DNA of 46,712 bases, from positions 1 through 46,712 of the forward strand of contig MSGZ01000024.1 of assembly GCA_001940925.1 (NCBI GenBank), written 5' to 3'. This DNA is from Ruminococcus sp. Phil11. Lineage in GTDB: Bacteria > Bacillota > Clostridia > Oscillospirales > Ruminococcaceae. Made by a program: the position numbers and the translations under genes. Each line of letters opens with the position of its first letter. The stretch's first letter is position 1. The notes beneath the pieces were generated by a model, which saw only the letters and a list, made by a program, of their open reading frames with translations, did not search any database and was not told the DNA's origin. Below are positions 24,565 to 32,886 of this stretch, in pieces.

Positions 24565-24597
24565 GGGGCAAGACATGTTTTTGAACGGTATGCGGAT

Positions 24598-25164
24598 TCA
24601 CAGACCGAGTCCGAATCCTGCGCCGATTCCGAGCACGGCAGAAAGGAGGATGATCCTGATCGGATGCACTTTTTTGAATGCCATGACGGCAGTAACAGCG
24701 AATATGCCGAGACATATAAGGAATGAAGCATCCGAAAAGCAGCCGGATTTCAGTCCGGACGGAAAGAATACGGTCCTGCCGACTGACAGGAATGCAGTTC
24801 CGATCATTCCGGCAACGGCAGGCTTCAGGCCGGACATGATGCCCCTGACGGTTTTATGATCCTTGAACCGTGTAAAGCATTTCGCAATGATGAGAATGAT
24901 GAGAAAGGACGGCAGGACAATGCCGAGCGTCGCTGCAGCCGCACCGGGAATGCCGCCTGTCCGGATGCCGACGAAGGTTGCCATATTCACGGCGAGCGGT
25001 CCCGGCGTACTCTCGCTCAATGCAACAAAGTCCACAAGCTCCGCCTGCGTAAGCCAGTTGTGCCGTTCCGCCTCGTACTGGATCATGGTGATCATCGCAT
25101 AACCGCCGCCAAAGGTAAAGGATCCGATTTTCAGAAAGGTGAAGAATAATTCAATCAGTATCAC
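24598..25164 (-). CDS. Chromate transporter, second half-size subunit
   Basis: A 188-residue integral membrane protein of the CHR (chromate ion transporter) family, short single-domain type. Start GTG 25164, with AAAGGAG 7 bases upstream, overlapping the stop of the upstream gene by 14 bases. Family motifs are clear: FGGGYAMI at residues 19-26 and SESTPGPLAVNMATFVG near 49-65, then GIPGAAAATLGIVLPSFLI. Single-domain CHR proteins occur as adjacent pairs that together form the transporter. The natural substrate in gut Firmicutes is uncertain. Confidence 0.9.
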   Translation of the reverse strand: MILIELFFTFLKIGSFTFGGGYAMITMIQYEAERHNWLTQAELVDFVALSESTPGPLAVNMATFVGIRTGGIPGAAAATLGIVLPSFLIILIIAKCFTRFKDHKTVRGIMSGLKPAVAGMIGTAFLSVGRTVFFPSGLKSGCFSDASFLICLGIFAVTAVMAFKKVHPIRIILLSAVLGIGAGFGLGL

Positions 25165-25708
25165 GGCTTTGCTCCTTTCTGTTCCGCAGAGACCATATCA
25201 GGCCGAACAGCCCGCAGCCGATGATCACGAAAACAGCATCTGTTTTCAGAAACGCTGTCAGGATCAAAGCGGCTCCCATAATAAAATAAGAAAACGGGTT
25301 CTTCTTCGCGGACCTGAACATCATCCATAACGCTTTCAGGATCAGGGCGAGGACGGCAGCGCGAATCCCCATAAAGGCATACTGCACCGCTTTGTTGTCC
25401 TGAAACGCATTCAGCGCAAACGATATGAGCGAGATGACCAGAAACGACGGCAGGACCACGCCGAGCGTTGCGATGCAGGCACCGGTCAGTCCGCCGGTGC
25501 GGAAGCCGACAAATGTCGCAGCATTGACCGCGATCGGGCCGGGGGTCGACTCGGCGATCGCGACGATATCCGTGAGTTCCTGTTCTTTCAGCCACTTTTT
25601 ATTTGTACAGACCTCACGCTGGATCAGCGGGATCATGGCATAGCCGCCGCCGAAAGTAAACAAGCCGATTTTGAAAAATGTCAGAAACAAGTCCGGCAGA
25701 AGATTCAT
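25151..25708 (-). CDS. Chromate transporter, first half-size subunit
   Basis: A 185-residue membrane protein of the CHR family. Start ATG 25708, with GAAGGAG 7 bases upstream; the upstream Met at 25732 would place that ribosome site inside the gene. FGGGYAMIPLI and ESTPGPIAVNAATFVG motifs match the partner gene at 24598-25164, with about half of residues shared. The pair overlaps by 14 bases and forms an operon under a consensus promoter at 25869-25897. Confidence 0.9.
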   Translation of the reverse strand: MNLLPDLFLTFFKIGLFTFGGGYAMIPLIQREVCTNKKWLKEQELTDIVAIAESTPGPIAVNAATFVGFRTGGLTGACIATLGVVLPSFLVISLISFALNAFQDNKAVQYAFMGIRAAVLALILKALWMMFRSAKKNPFSYFIMGAALILTAFLKTDAVFVIIGCGLFGLIWSLRNRKEQSRDTD

Positions 25709-25868
25709 TTGTTTCGCTCCTTCATACATCAATACAAAAAGCAGGGGGGACCGTGTATATCAGACAACAGCCGGACAGGGCAGCGGATTGAGTACAGTCC
25801 GAAACGCCGTCACGCGCATCCGGCATATCATGTGTATTTCACACGCCTTTTGGGGCAGTGCTGTACTC

Positions 25869-25897
25869 ATTATAAGCCATATCCGCGAAAAAGTCAA
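25869..25897 (-). promoter_or_regulatory. SigA-type promoter for the chromate transporter pair
   Basis: Minus strand: TTGACT (25897-25892), 17-base spacer, TATAAT (25874-25869). It leaves a 160-base leader before ATG 25708 in which I see no gene. Confidence 0.7.
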
Positions 25898-25933
25898 TTG
25901 TATGAAACCGGCAGGATTCACCTCGCTGCGGCC

Positions 25934-25962
25934 TTGCATGTTTTTCCCAAATGTGATATAAT
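25934..25962 (+). promoter_or_regulatory. SigA-type promoter upstream of ECF operon 1
   Basis: TTGCAT (25934-25939), 17-base spacer, TATAAT (25957-25962), about 45 bases upstream of the putative ECF promoter. Confidence 0.6.
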
Positions 25963-25984
25963 CAATCCAGTGAATAAAATGCCG

Positions 25985-26034
25985 GAAAAAATTTTTTCGG
26001 AAAAATGAAACCTTTTTCGTGTCTGCGGTGTATG
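25985..26034 (+). promoter_or_regulatory. Putative autoregulatory ECF promoter, operon 1
   Basis: An A-tract/T-tract (about 25985-25997) and CGGAAAAA precede TGAAACC (26006-26012), a 16-base spacer and TGTATG (26029-26034). The same layout and spacing recur before ECF operons 2 and 3. Confidence 0.55.
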
Positions 26035-26092
26035 TTAGGTGAAAGAGCTCTTTTCAACAACAGCAGTTCCGGATCAACGGAGAGAGGACAAT

Positions 26093-26560
26093 ATGACCGA
26101 TTCGCTTTTTACTAAGGCCTATGAGCTGTACAGGAACAATGTCTATGCGGCTGCGTTCAGCTGTGTGCGGAATGCCGCAGATGCGGCAGATCTTCAGCAG
26201 GAAACCTTTATGCGGCTGTATACCTGTGACAAGGAATTTGAAAATGATACGCATATCAAGGCGTGGCTGCTTCGTGTGGTCGTCAATCTGAGCAAAAATC
26301 ATCTCAGAGACAACCGCCGCATTGTTCTGACAGAACTGACAGAAACGATCCCTGCTCCGGACGGAACCGGTCGGCAGGATGTTCTCGATGCCGTACTCGC
26401 TCTGCCTGAAAAATACCGCGCTCCGATCCATCTGCATTACTATGAGGATTATTCGGTGCGGGAGATCGCAGAGATACTGGACCTGACAGAGGGTGCAGTC
26501 AAAACAAGACTGCGCCGCGGCAGAAGCCTGCTGGAAAAAACACTTGGGAAGGAAGGCTGA
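26093..26560 (+). CDS. ECF-type RNA polymerase sigma factor (operon 1)
   Basis: A 155-residue sigma-70 family ECF factor. I start at ATG 26093 (GAGAGGA 5 bases upstream) rather than an in-frame GTG at 26039. Region 2 (about residues 10-75) has AADLQQETFMRLYTC and an IKAWLLRVVVNLSKNHLRD helix. Region 4 (about 100-150) has LPEKYRAPIHLHYYEDYSVREIA then LDLTEGAVKTRLRRGRSLL, the -35-recognition helix-turn-helix. It directs RNA polymerase to its own promoter class, probably released by a membrane regulator. The next gene, 4 bases downstream, encodes a single-pass membrane protein and is the expected partner. Confidence 0.92.
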   Translation: MTDSLFTKAYELYRNNVYAAAFSCVRNAADAADLQQETFMRLYTCDKEFENDTHIKAWLLRVVVNLSKNHLRDNRRIVLTELTETIPAPDGTGRQDVLDAVLALPEKYRAPIHLHYYEDYSVREIAEILDLTEGAVKTRLRRGRSLLEKTLGKEG

Positions 26561-26564
26561 TCGT

Positions 26565-28142
26565 ATGAGTATGCAAACAGACTATCGTGAACAGGTGGAC
26601 CGCATTTGTGAGCAGGCAGCAATGCCGGACGGAAAGGAGTTATTGGCAATGGCAAAGAATTACGCAGCAAACGGAGGAGAGACCTGGAGACCCCGCCGCG
26701 GGATCAGAATGATCCGGACAGGCATCATCATTGCAGCAGCCTGCGCAGCGGCTGCCGGTCTGACCGCAGTCGGAGCAGGCGCAGCAGGATTCGGACCGCT
26801 GTCCGGTCTGTTCCGTGAGAAGTATCATGATAACACAACGGCCGATCTGATCGACATGGGGTATCTGTGTGAGATCAATCAGTCGTTCCGGGACGGCATT
26901 TACCGCGCCGATCTGCTCGGTATCTCCGGCGATCTGGCAAACCCGAAGGTCATCATTGACCTTTATATTGATGATCCGGAGATCGCGGCGGCAAACGAGA
27001 CCGTGAGCATCGGCGTCTATACGCTCGGTGTTTATCAGTACGATCACGAGCTGGATCAGTATATGTGGGCGGACGGCACGGCGTACCGCGATCCCGAGAT
27101 CCCGAATCTGTATCATGCAAGCATTCAGGGTGCGCCTGTATGGATGTCGAACGGGGAAGAATGCGTGATCGACATTACTGCGGTTTACAGAAATGAACCG
27201 GACGGCACATCCGTGATCGACCGCACGCACATGGAAACCCGTCTGACGATCCCGACAGGTGAGCTCGCGGGTACAAATTGCCTGTATTATGCAGAGGAGG
27301 AGAACATGATCCTTCCGGTGAACGGGATCGACTATCTGCTGACGCGGGCAGAGTTCAGCGCATACCAGACGGAGATCAATTTCCGCCTGAAAATGGACGG
27401 GTTCCTTGCATCCGCACCGGAAGACGCACAGATCGACAGCACCTTATTCAAGGATACGGCACTGAACGAAGCACTGGTCCTGACCGTTGACGGGACCGAA
27501 TACAGATGCAATCCGGACTGCTGCTACATCTATTGGGATACTGAGGACGAATGCGATGACGGCGGATACGGTTACGTTGCGCCGATCTTCGGACAGATCG
27601 ACTATAATTCTGCCGAGACGATCGTTCTTTCGGCGGGCGATGCACGCCTGACGCTGAAGGGTTCTTCCGCGGACGCTGATTTCGCGGCGCGCACGGACAG
27701 CAGCAGTCAGGATGCAGATGCCGATACGGATGAGCAAACGGAAATTCCGGCGGAACAGCCTGACGACAGCACTTCCGATGCCATGACGTATGCGTATCAT
27801 ACTCCGCTGTACTTCACGGCGGAGGACAATGCGGTGCTGCACTTCGGGAATGTTGATTATCATCTCAACTATGTGTTCTTCCATGAGACAGACACCGAGA
27901 TCGGATTCTATTTCGATGCGGACAGCTATGATGACGCGGCACTGAACAACGCCCTGACGCTGACCATTGACGGAGAAACCTACAGCTGCACGCCGAACTG
28001 CTGCTTTACATGGCTTGACACGGAGGGCGAGGCAGAGGTCGTGAACCGCGGCTATGTGCATCCGATATTTCCGGCATTCAGCTTTGATGCGGCAAAATCG
28101 GTTGTCCTCTCTGCCGGTGATGCGAGCTATACGCTGAAATGA
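26565..28142 (+). CDS. Single-pass membrane protein, likely anti-sigma regulator (operon 1)
   Basis: A 525-residue protein starting at ATG 26565, 4 bases after the ECF gene, with GGAAGG upstream; a longer ORF overlapping the sigma gene is rejected. Residues 1-48 are cytosolic, 52-75 a membrane helix rich in Ala and Ile, and the rest external. The external part has a domain at about 85-235 resembling the DUF4179-type ectodomain of Firmicute anti-sigma proteins, then two homologous units (about 245-365 and 410-525). Each unit contains LTVDG-x-Y-x-C and CC-Y/F and ends in VVLSAGDA-x-x-TLK. An acidic Gln/Asp/Thr linker separates them. Gene order and topology fit an anti-sigma sensor; no direct proof. 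Confidence 0.8.
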   Translation: MSMQTDYREQVDRICEQAAMPDGKELLAMAKNYAANGGETWRPRRGIRMIRTGIIIAAACAAAAGLTAVGAGAAGFGPLSGLFREKYHDNTTADLIDMGYLCEINQSFRDGIYRADLLGISGDLANPKVIIDLYIDDPEIAAANETVSIGVYTLGVYQYDHELDQYMWADGTAYRDPEIPNLYHASIQGAPVWMSNGEECVIDITAVYRNEPDGTSVIDRTHMETRLTIPTGELAGTNCLYYAEEENMILPVNGIDYLLTRAEFSAYQTEINFRLKMDGFLASAPEDAQIDSTLFKDTALNEALVLTVDGTEYRCNPDCCYIYWDTEDECDDGGYGYVAPIFGQIDYNSAETIVLSAGDARLTLKGSSADADFAARTDSSSQDADADTDEQTEIPAEQPDDSTSDAMTYAYHTPLYFTAEDNAVLHFGNVDYHLNYVFFHETDTEIGFYFDADSYDDAALNNALTLTIDGETYSCTPNCCFTWLDTEGEAEVVNRGYVHPIFPAFSFDAAKSVVLSAGDASYTLK

Positions 28143-28191
28143 ACACCGTGACAGAATCAAACGCTGCTGCAGCCTTGCAGCAATACAGACG

Positions 28192-28222
28192 GAAAGCCCG
28201 GCGGAAGCCGGGCTTTCTGCTT
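28192..28222 (+). terminator. Intrinsic terminator after ECF operon 1
   Basis: Stem GAAAGCCCGGC / GCCGGGCTTTC around GGAA, followed by TGCTTG. Confidence 0.65.
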
Positions 28223-28301
28223 GCAGAAAAAGTCTCTCCGAACGGCAGAAAGGAAGAAGCAGGCACCGGGATGTTCTGAACGTACGGGCTTTTGAACATG
28301 C

Positions 28302-28331
28302 TTGACGGATTCTCCGCTGATGTGGTATAAT
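28302..28331 (+). promoter_or_regulatory. SigA-type promoter before the decayed locus
   Basis: TTGACG (28302-28307), 18-base spacer, TATAAT (28326-28331). Confidence 0.65.
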
Positions 28332-28339
28332 ACTGAAAA

Positions 28340-28445
28340 CTGCATATACCCCCGCGGTGCTTTTCCGCGGGGTGACGGCACGGAGCTTCTGACCCCGACA
28401 ACGTGTGCAGAAAAAGTCGGGACAGGAATCCCTTGCTGTGATAGA
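28340..28445 (+). ncRNA. Candidate structured leader RNA
   Basis: Directly after the promoter: a perfect 8-pair GC stem CCCCGCGG / CCGCGGGG (28350-28357 with 28365-28372), then a CCCGAC / GTCGGG stem (28394-28399 with 28416-28421), then a short GGGA / TCCC hairpin. It ends about 30 bases before a small ORF. I match it to no known riboswitch class. It could be a leader, a small RNA or incidental GC-rich sequence. Confidence 0.3.
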
Positions 28446-28474
28446 ATATGGTTAAGCGGAATGAGGTGACCGGG

Positions 28475-28918
28475 ATGAAAGACTGGATCGGGAGCTTTCA
28501 GGCATCCGTTGATTATATGGAGCAGAATCTTCTGATACTTCTTTGGCAGGCAGACGGAACTGAATGACGTTCAGCCGCCCGGAAACGCGGGGGCAGCACT
28601 GGTCGTTACGCCGCCTTCGGATATGGTTCTGTGGATGCAGGCGCAGCTCGGTCAGCCGGAACTGCCGGAGCATCTTGCGAATGCGATCGCTGCCTCTCAC
28701 GAGCGGGATCCGGTGCACCGGCCGAAAGAGAACCCGGACAGTGATTATTTCAACGGCTGGCATCAGTCCGCCGACGGGATCATATGGCATTCCGGGTGTG
28801 GGGGCTGCAATCCGGGCTTGTCATGTGTCTGCTGCTGGATATATGGATCGTTTTTCTGATCGCAGCAAGCATTTCGAGGTATATGCACCGGACGCCGGAA
28901 AGAGAAACCGCAGGCTGA
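28475..28918 (+). pseudogene. Decayed locus, AraC-like N-terminus and shifted frames
   Basis: ATG 28475 (GAGGTG upstream) opens a 30-residue frame, MKDWIGSFQASVDYMEQNL..., that resembles the start of AraC/XylS regulators (W-I-x-x-x-Q-x-x-x-D-Y-I-E-x-N-L) but departs after residue 19 and stops at 28567. A second frame is open from about 28536 to 28859 (FGRQTELNDVQPPGNAGAAL ... SDYFNGWHQSADGIIWHSG). A third (ATG 28784 to 28918) encodes a short membrane helix. The consecutive frames suggest a composite gene broken by indels. No family is recognised for the middle part. Confidence 0.4.
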
Positions 28919-28973
28919 TAGGAAGAAGCCTGTTTCTGCAGGTCTGCATTTCGGGATCCCGCTGTTGCGCAAA

Positions 28974-29010
28974 AAAGGACGCTGATGTGAGAATCGGCGT
29001 CCTTTTTCAG
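28974..29010 (+). terminator. Intrinsic terminator with GCTGATGTGA core
   Basis: Stem AAAGGACGC ... GCGTCCTTTTT enclosing TGATGTGAGAATCG. The core is almost the same as in the terminator at 41793-41825. Confidence 0.7.
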
Positions 29011-29107
29011 TGTTTTCAGTTGTGATCGCGGCGTGTATTCAGCGAACCGGGAGAGCCCCGCTGAATGCCCACCGAAAGAAAAGAGCTGCCGGCCGGGGAC
29101 TCCCCGC

Positions 29108-31633
29108 TTATGCGGTCACGATGCTGTTTGCTTCGTGGAGGTTCAGATAATCGACGGCTTCCTCGCGCATCTTGTATTTCAGGATCTTGCCCGCTGCGTT
29201 CATCGGGAACGAATCCACAAAGCGTACATAGCGCGGCACCTTCGTCTTATCCATGTGCGAGCGCACATATTCCTTGATCTCATCCTCGGTCACGGACGCG
29301 CCCTCATTCAGGATGACGCATGCCATTGCCTCCTCGCCGTACTGCTTATCCGGCACGCCGATGACCTGAACGTCGCGGATATCCGGATGCGTATAGAGGA
29401 AGTCCTCGATCTCCTTCGGATAGAGGTTTTCGCCGCCGCGGATGATCATATCCTTGATGCGGCCGGTGATCTTGAAATAGCCGCTGTCCGGCAGTCTGCG
29501 GGCGAGGTCGCCGGAATGGAGCCAGCCGTCCTCGTCGATGACCGCGGCAGTTGCCTCCGGCATCTTGTAATAGCCCTTCATGATGTTGTAGCCGCGGGCA
29601 CAGAACTCGCCGTCCACGCCGTCCGGAACCTCCTCGCCGGTTTCCGGATCGACGATCTTGCACTCAACGCCGAAGATCGGGCCGCCGACCGTGTTGACGC
29701 GCGCCTCGATCGAGTCGGTCGTCTTGGACATGGTCGTTGCCGGGGACGCCTCGGTCTGGCCGTAGGTGATGCAGATCTCCGGCATGTGCATCTTCTCGAT
29801 GACCTCCTCCATGGTCTTGATCGGACACGGCGAGCCCGCCATGATGCCCGTTCTCATGTGGGAGAAATCGGTCGAAGCGAAGTTTTCATGTCCGAGCATT
29901 GCGATAAACATGGTCGGAACACCGTGGAAGCAGGTGATCTTCTCCTGATTGATGCAGTGCAGACCCTTTCTCGGTGAGAACGCCGTGATCGGGGACATGG
30001 TGACGGCATGGGTCACGGAGGCGGTCATCGCCAGCACCATGCCGAAGCAGTGGAACATCGGCACCTGGATCATCATGCGGTCCTCGGAGGACAGATCCAT
30101 GCAGTCGCCGATCGCCTTGCCGTTGTTGACGACATTGTAATGCGTGAGCATAACGCCCTTCGGGAAGCCGGTCGTACCGGAGGTATACTGCATGTTCGCG
30201 ACGTCGTCCTTCCTGATCGCACGGCGGCGGCGTTCGACCTCTGCCAGCGGGACCTCGGTGTACTTTGCGACAGCTTCATCCCATGTATAGCAGCCGGGCT
30301 GCTTGCTCTCGATCGTGATGACGTTTTTGAGGAACGGGAACTTTGCGGATTCCAGCTTACCCGGCTCGGAACCCGGCAGCTCCGGGATCAGCGTCCGGAT
30401 GATCTCATTGTAATCAGTGCCCTTGTAGGCATCGATCATGACCAGCGTGTGCGTATCGGACTGCTTGAGCACATATTCGGTCTCGTGGATCTTGTTGCCG
30501 GTATTGAATGTGACCAGCACCGCGCCGATCTTGGTCGTTGCCCAGAAGGTGATATACCATGCCGGCACATTCGTCGCCCAGATCGCGACCTTGTCGCCTG
30601 CGCCGACGCCCATTGCGATCAGTGCGCGCGCAAAGGTATCGACATCGTCGCGGAACTGCGGATAGGTGCGGGTGTAGTCCAGTTCGGTGTAGCGGAAAGC
30701 GTACTGATTCGGGAACTGCTCGCAGATGCGGTCGAGCACATCCGGGAACGTGTAGTCGATCAGACGCTCCTTCGGCCACGGATAGAAGCCGTTGCCGCGG
30801 TTGCTGACCTGCAGGTCATGCTTATACTTGGTGTGATACTTTGCCATGTAGTCCGCGAACTGCGGGAACACGATGCCCGCATCGGAGAGCTCCGGCATCC
30901 AGCGCTTGACCCATTCCAGCGAGACAAAGCCGGTATAATTGATGCCGGACAGTGCCGCCATCATGTCATCGAGCGGCAGATCGCCTTTGCCCATGAGCTC
31001 ATAGCGGAGCACGCCGTCCTTGAACGAGCTGTCCTTGGTCTGCACGAACTTGATATAGTTGCCGAGCGTCGCGACGGTCTCCTCCGGCGATTCGCCGCCG
31101 TAGCGGTACGGATGATGCATATCCCAGACGGCTGCGACATGAATGCTGCCGATCTTGTCGAGCATTGCCTTCAGACGCTTGGTATCACTGAACACGCCGT
31201 TTGTCTCGACCAGCAGCGTGACGTCATGCTTTTCCGCCTCCGGGATCAGGGAGGTCAGCATCTCCGCGACATAGCTGTCATCGACGACGCCGGTCACTTC
31301 GCTGTAGCGGTCGCCGAGCACGCGGACATACGGTGCGCCGACAGCCTGTGCCAGCTCCATGCAGGCAAGGATCTCTCTGCGGTTCTGTGCCTCGTTTTCC
31401 TGCTCGTTCAGGCAGCAGTTCGAGCTGATGCACGGGATCTCCAGCTTCAAAGATTTCAGCTTTGCGACCGTTTTCGGCAGCATCAGACCGGTGAACGGTT
31501 TGCTGCGGTAGGGGTCAGCCGGCAGACCGTAGCAGCGGAGCTCGATGCCGTCAAAGCCGAGGTCCTTTGCCATGGAGTATACGTCCGGCCATTCAAAATC
31601 CGGACAGCCCAGCGTGGAAAAACAGATTTTCAT
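29108..31633 (-). CDS. Fusion: TIM-barrel isomerase-like domain + AMP-forming acyl-CoA synthetase
   Basis: An 841-residue cytoplasmic protein; ATG 31633 has GGGAGGT 7 bases upstream. Residues 1-275 are a xylose-isomerase-like (AP-endonuclease-2 type) TIM barrel: MKICFSTLGCPDFEW start, VETNG near 160, AVWDMHHPYRYGGE near 188 and a final strand GFVSLEWVK. Residues about 285-841 are an AMP-forming acyl-CoA synthetase: P-loop YTSGTTGFPKGV (about 482-493), YGQTEAS, DGWLHSGDLA, GRIKDMIIRGGENLYP and catalytic Lys816 in AAGKILKYK. The ligase activates a carboxylate through an acyl-AMP; the barrel would act on a sugar or hydroxy-acid-like substrate. Why they are fused is unknown. A leader with an intrinsic terminator precedes it. 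Confidence 0.92.
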   Translation of the reverse strand: MKICFSTLGCPDFEWPDVYSMAKDLGFDGIELRCYGLPADPYRSKPFTGLMLPKTVAKLKSLKLEIPCISSNCCLNEQENEAQNRREILACMELAQAVGAPYVRVLGDRYSEVTGVVDDSYVAEMLTSLIPEAEKHDVTLLVETNGVFSDTKRLKAMLDKIGSIHVAAVWDMHHPYRYGGESPEETVATLGNYIKFVQTKDSSFKDGVLRYELMGKGDLPLDDMMAALSGINYTGFVSLEWVKRWMPELSDAGIVFPQFADYMAKYHTKYKHDLQVSNRGNGFYPWPKERLIDYTFPDVLDRICEQFPNQYAFRYTELDYTRTYPQFRDDVDTFARALIAMGVGAGDKVAIWATNVPAWYITFWATTKIGAVLVTFNTGNKIHETEYVLKQSDTHTLVMIDAYKGTDYNEIIRTLIPELPGSEPGKLESAKFPFLKNVITIESKQPGCYTWDEAVAKYTEVPLAEVERRRRAIRKDDVANMQYTSGTTGFPKGVMLTHYNVVNNGKAIGDCMDLSSEDRMMIQVPMFHCFGMVLAMTASVTHAVTMSPITAFSPRKGLHCINQEKITCFHGVPTMFIAMLGHENFASTDFSHMRTGIMAGSPCPIKTMEEVIEKMHMPEICITYGQTEASPATTMSKTTDSIEARVNTVGGPIFGVECKIVDPETGEEVPDGVDGEFCARGYNIMKGYYKMPEATAAVIDEDGWLHSGDLARRLPDSGYFKITGRIKDMIIRGGENLYPKEIEDFLYTHPDIRDVQVIGVPDKQYGEEAMACVILNEGASVTEDEIKEYVRSHMDKTKVPRYVRFVDSFPMNAAGKILKYKMREEAVDYLNLHEANSIVTA

Positions 31634-31659
31634 AGTGATACCTCCCAGTATCTGCGCAA

Positions 31660-31698
31660 TAAAAAACGGTGTGAGCCCTGTTCAGACCTCACACCGTT
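31660..31698 (-). terminator. Leader terminator (attenuator) before the fusion gene
   Basis: Minus strand: stem ACGGTGTGAG / CTCACACCGT (31697-31688 with 31675-31666) followed by TTTTTTATT. It lies between the promoter and the ribosome site of the 841-aa gene, so it can only act as an attenuator or riboswitch expression platform. Confidence 0.75.
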
Positions 31699-31734
31699 GA
31701 TTATGCATGTTCTCGGGTTTTCATCATGTCGCTT

Positions 31735-31821
31735 TCAGAAAACGCCCGTGCACAACGAAGCAGGCCTGTGACATTCTGCCAAGACCGTAAGTCGAAGGAC
31801 GAGCGTAAACACATCGTACAT
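31735..31821 (-). CDS. Possible 28-aa leader peptide
   Basis: ATG 31821, with GGAAAGGG 9 bases upstream, reads MYDVFTLVLRLTVLAECHRP... and stops at 31735, about 37 bases before the leader terminator. It is hydrophobic and Leu-rich at the start. It could be a regulatory leader peptide whose translation controls the attenuator, or chance coding in a structured leader. Confidence 0.35.
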   Translation of the reverse strand: MYDVFTLVLRLTVLAECHRPASLCTGVF

Positions 31822-31877
31822 GGAAAACATCCCTTTCCGCCGGATACAGAGATCCCGTTCCGGCAACTGATAGTGCT

Positions 31878-31906
31878 ATTATAGCACAAGCGGGCAAGTT
31901 TGTCAA
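31878..31906 (-). promoter_or_regulatory. SigA-type promoter for the fusion gene
   Basis: Minus strand: perfect TTGACA (31906-31901), 17-base spacer, TATAAT (31883-31878). It gives a leader of about 235 bases. Confidence 0.85.
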
Positions 31907-32051
31907 GGATTTGTCAATCTCAGCGGAAGATTCCGTCATATTCCACATTTTTCGGGGCGGTTCCTGCGCAGGTTTCATAGACAACAGGCAGGCGCGGCAG
32001 AACACCGCGGATATTTGCCTGACAAAAATCTAAAATAAAATCAAAATGATA

Positions 32052-32080
32052 TTGACTTTTTGTGCAGTTTCGTGTATAAT
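32052..32080 (+). promoter_or_regulatory. SigA-type promoter for the yegP-like gene
   Basis: TTGACT (32052-32057), 17-base spacer, TATAAT (32075-32080), about 65 bases before ATG 32146. Confidence 0.8.
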
Positions 32081-32145
32081 AAAGGCAGCGGCTGATGTTG
32101 AATTGATACAGCCGGAGATTTTGAAACACAGGAGGATCAAAGGAC

Positions 32146-32520
32146 ATGGGCAAATATCTGATCAAAGAAACCAAAACCGGCATCAAATTCGATCTGAAGG
32201 CCGGCAACGGCGAGGTCATCGCAACGTCCGAGGTGTACACCACGGAGAAGGCATGCCGCGCCGGTATCGCAAGCGTGCAGCGCAATGCGCCGATCGCAGC
32301 GGTTGAGAACCAGACCGTCGAGGGCTTCGCAAAGGAAAAGCACCCGAAGTTTGAGATCTACAACGACAAGGCGGGCGAGTTCCGGTTCCGTCTGAAGGCA
32401 ACAAACGGTCAGATCATTGCGGTCAGCGAAGGCTACAAGGCTCTGAGCGGATGCATGAACGGCATCGAATCCGTGAAGAAGAATGCCGATTCCGAAATCG
32501 TCAAGCAGGAAGAAAAGTAA
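32146..32520 (+). CDS. yegP: YegP/DUF1508 protein, two-domain
   Basis: A 124-residue soluble protein with two copies of the DUF1508 fold (about residues 1-60 and 65-120). Each has a F-x-L-K/R-A-x-N-G-x-x-I-A strand turn: FDLKAGNGEVIATSEVY and FRFRLKATNGQIIAVSEGY, each followed by a short helix (KACRAGIASV, GCMNGIESVKKNA). ATG 32146 has AGGAGG 11 bases upstream. The molecular role of YegP-type proteins is not settled. The next gene follows 21 bases later and is probably co-transcribed. Confidence 0.9.
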   Translation: MGKYLIKETKTGIKFDLKAGNGEVIATSEVYTTEKACRAGIASVQRNAPIAAVENQTVEGFAKEKHPKFEIYNDKAGEFRFRLKATNGQIIAVSEGYKALSGCMNGIESVKKNADSEIVKQEEK

Positions 32521-32541
32521 TCATATTCCGGAGGTATTGCA

Positions 32542-32817
32542 ATGGATATCAAGGCAGAGATCGAGAAGATCGTCGCGCAGCTTACAAAGGACGGCGACCT
32601 CAAGGATAAGTTCATGAAGGATCCGGCAGCGACCGTGCGCGGTCTGGTCGGCGATCAGGCAGATGACGATACGATCAAGAAGATCATCGACATGGTCAAG
32701 GACGCCATTGGCAAAAACGGCGGTCTGAGCAGCATCGGCGAAAAAATTTCCGGTGTGCTCGGCAGCATTCTCGGCAAGAAGGATGATGATGCCAAGGAAG
32801 AAAAGAAGGACGAATGA
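32542..32817 (+). CDS. Small helical acidic/basic protein, function unknown
   Basis: A 91-residue protein starting at ATG 32542, with GGAGG 7 bases upstream. The first part is a helix with FMKDPAATVRGLVG, superficially like Nif11-type leader regions (F-x-x-DP-x-x), the middle is an amphipathic ISGVLGSILG helix, and the tail is Lys/Asp/Glu-rich. No Cys and no signal peptide. Downstream of yegP and ends before a bidirectional terminator. I do not recognise a family; peptide-precursor status is not supported by neighbours. Confidence 0.7.
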   Translation: MDIKAEIEKIVAQLTKDGDLKDKFMKDPAATVRGLVGDQADDDTIKKIIDMVKDAIGKNGGLSSIGEKISGVLGSILGKKDDDAKEEKKDE

Positions 32818-32836
32818 TCCGCTGATAATGACAAAA

Positions 32837-32864
32837 CGCTCCGGTGCTGAAACCGGGGCGTTTT
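32837..32864. terminator. Intrinsic terminator after yegP operon
   Basis: Stem CGCTCCGGT / ACCGGGGCG around GCTGAA with A-run before and TTTT after. Confidence 0.75.
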
Positions 32865-32886
32865 GCTGTATACGAATATCACAGAT

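Noticed and set aside
30008..31771. 587-residue plus-strand frame opposite the acyl-CoA synthetase fusion
   Set aside because: The minus-strand protein has all family motifs; this frame is His/Arg/Asp-rich antisense sequence and runs through the leader.
32542..32817. Small protein considered as a RiPP precursor (Nif11-like leader)
   Set aside because: No Gly-Gly cleavage site, no Cys/Ser/Thr-rich core and no modifying enzyme next to it; the radical SAM gene is 6 kb away in another operon.
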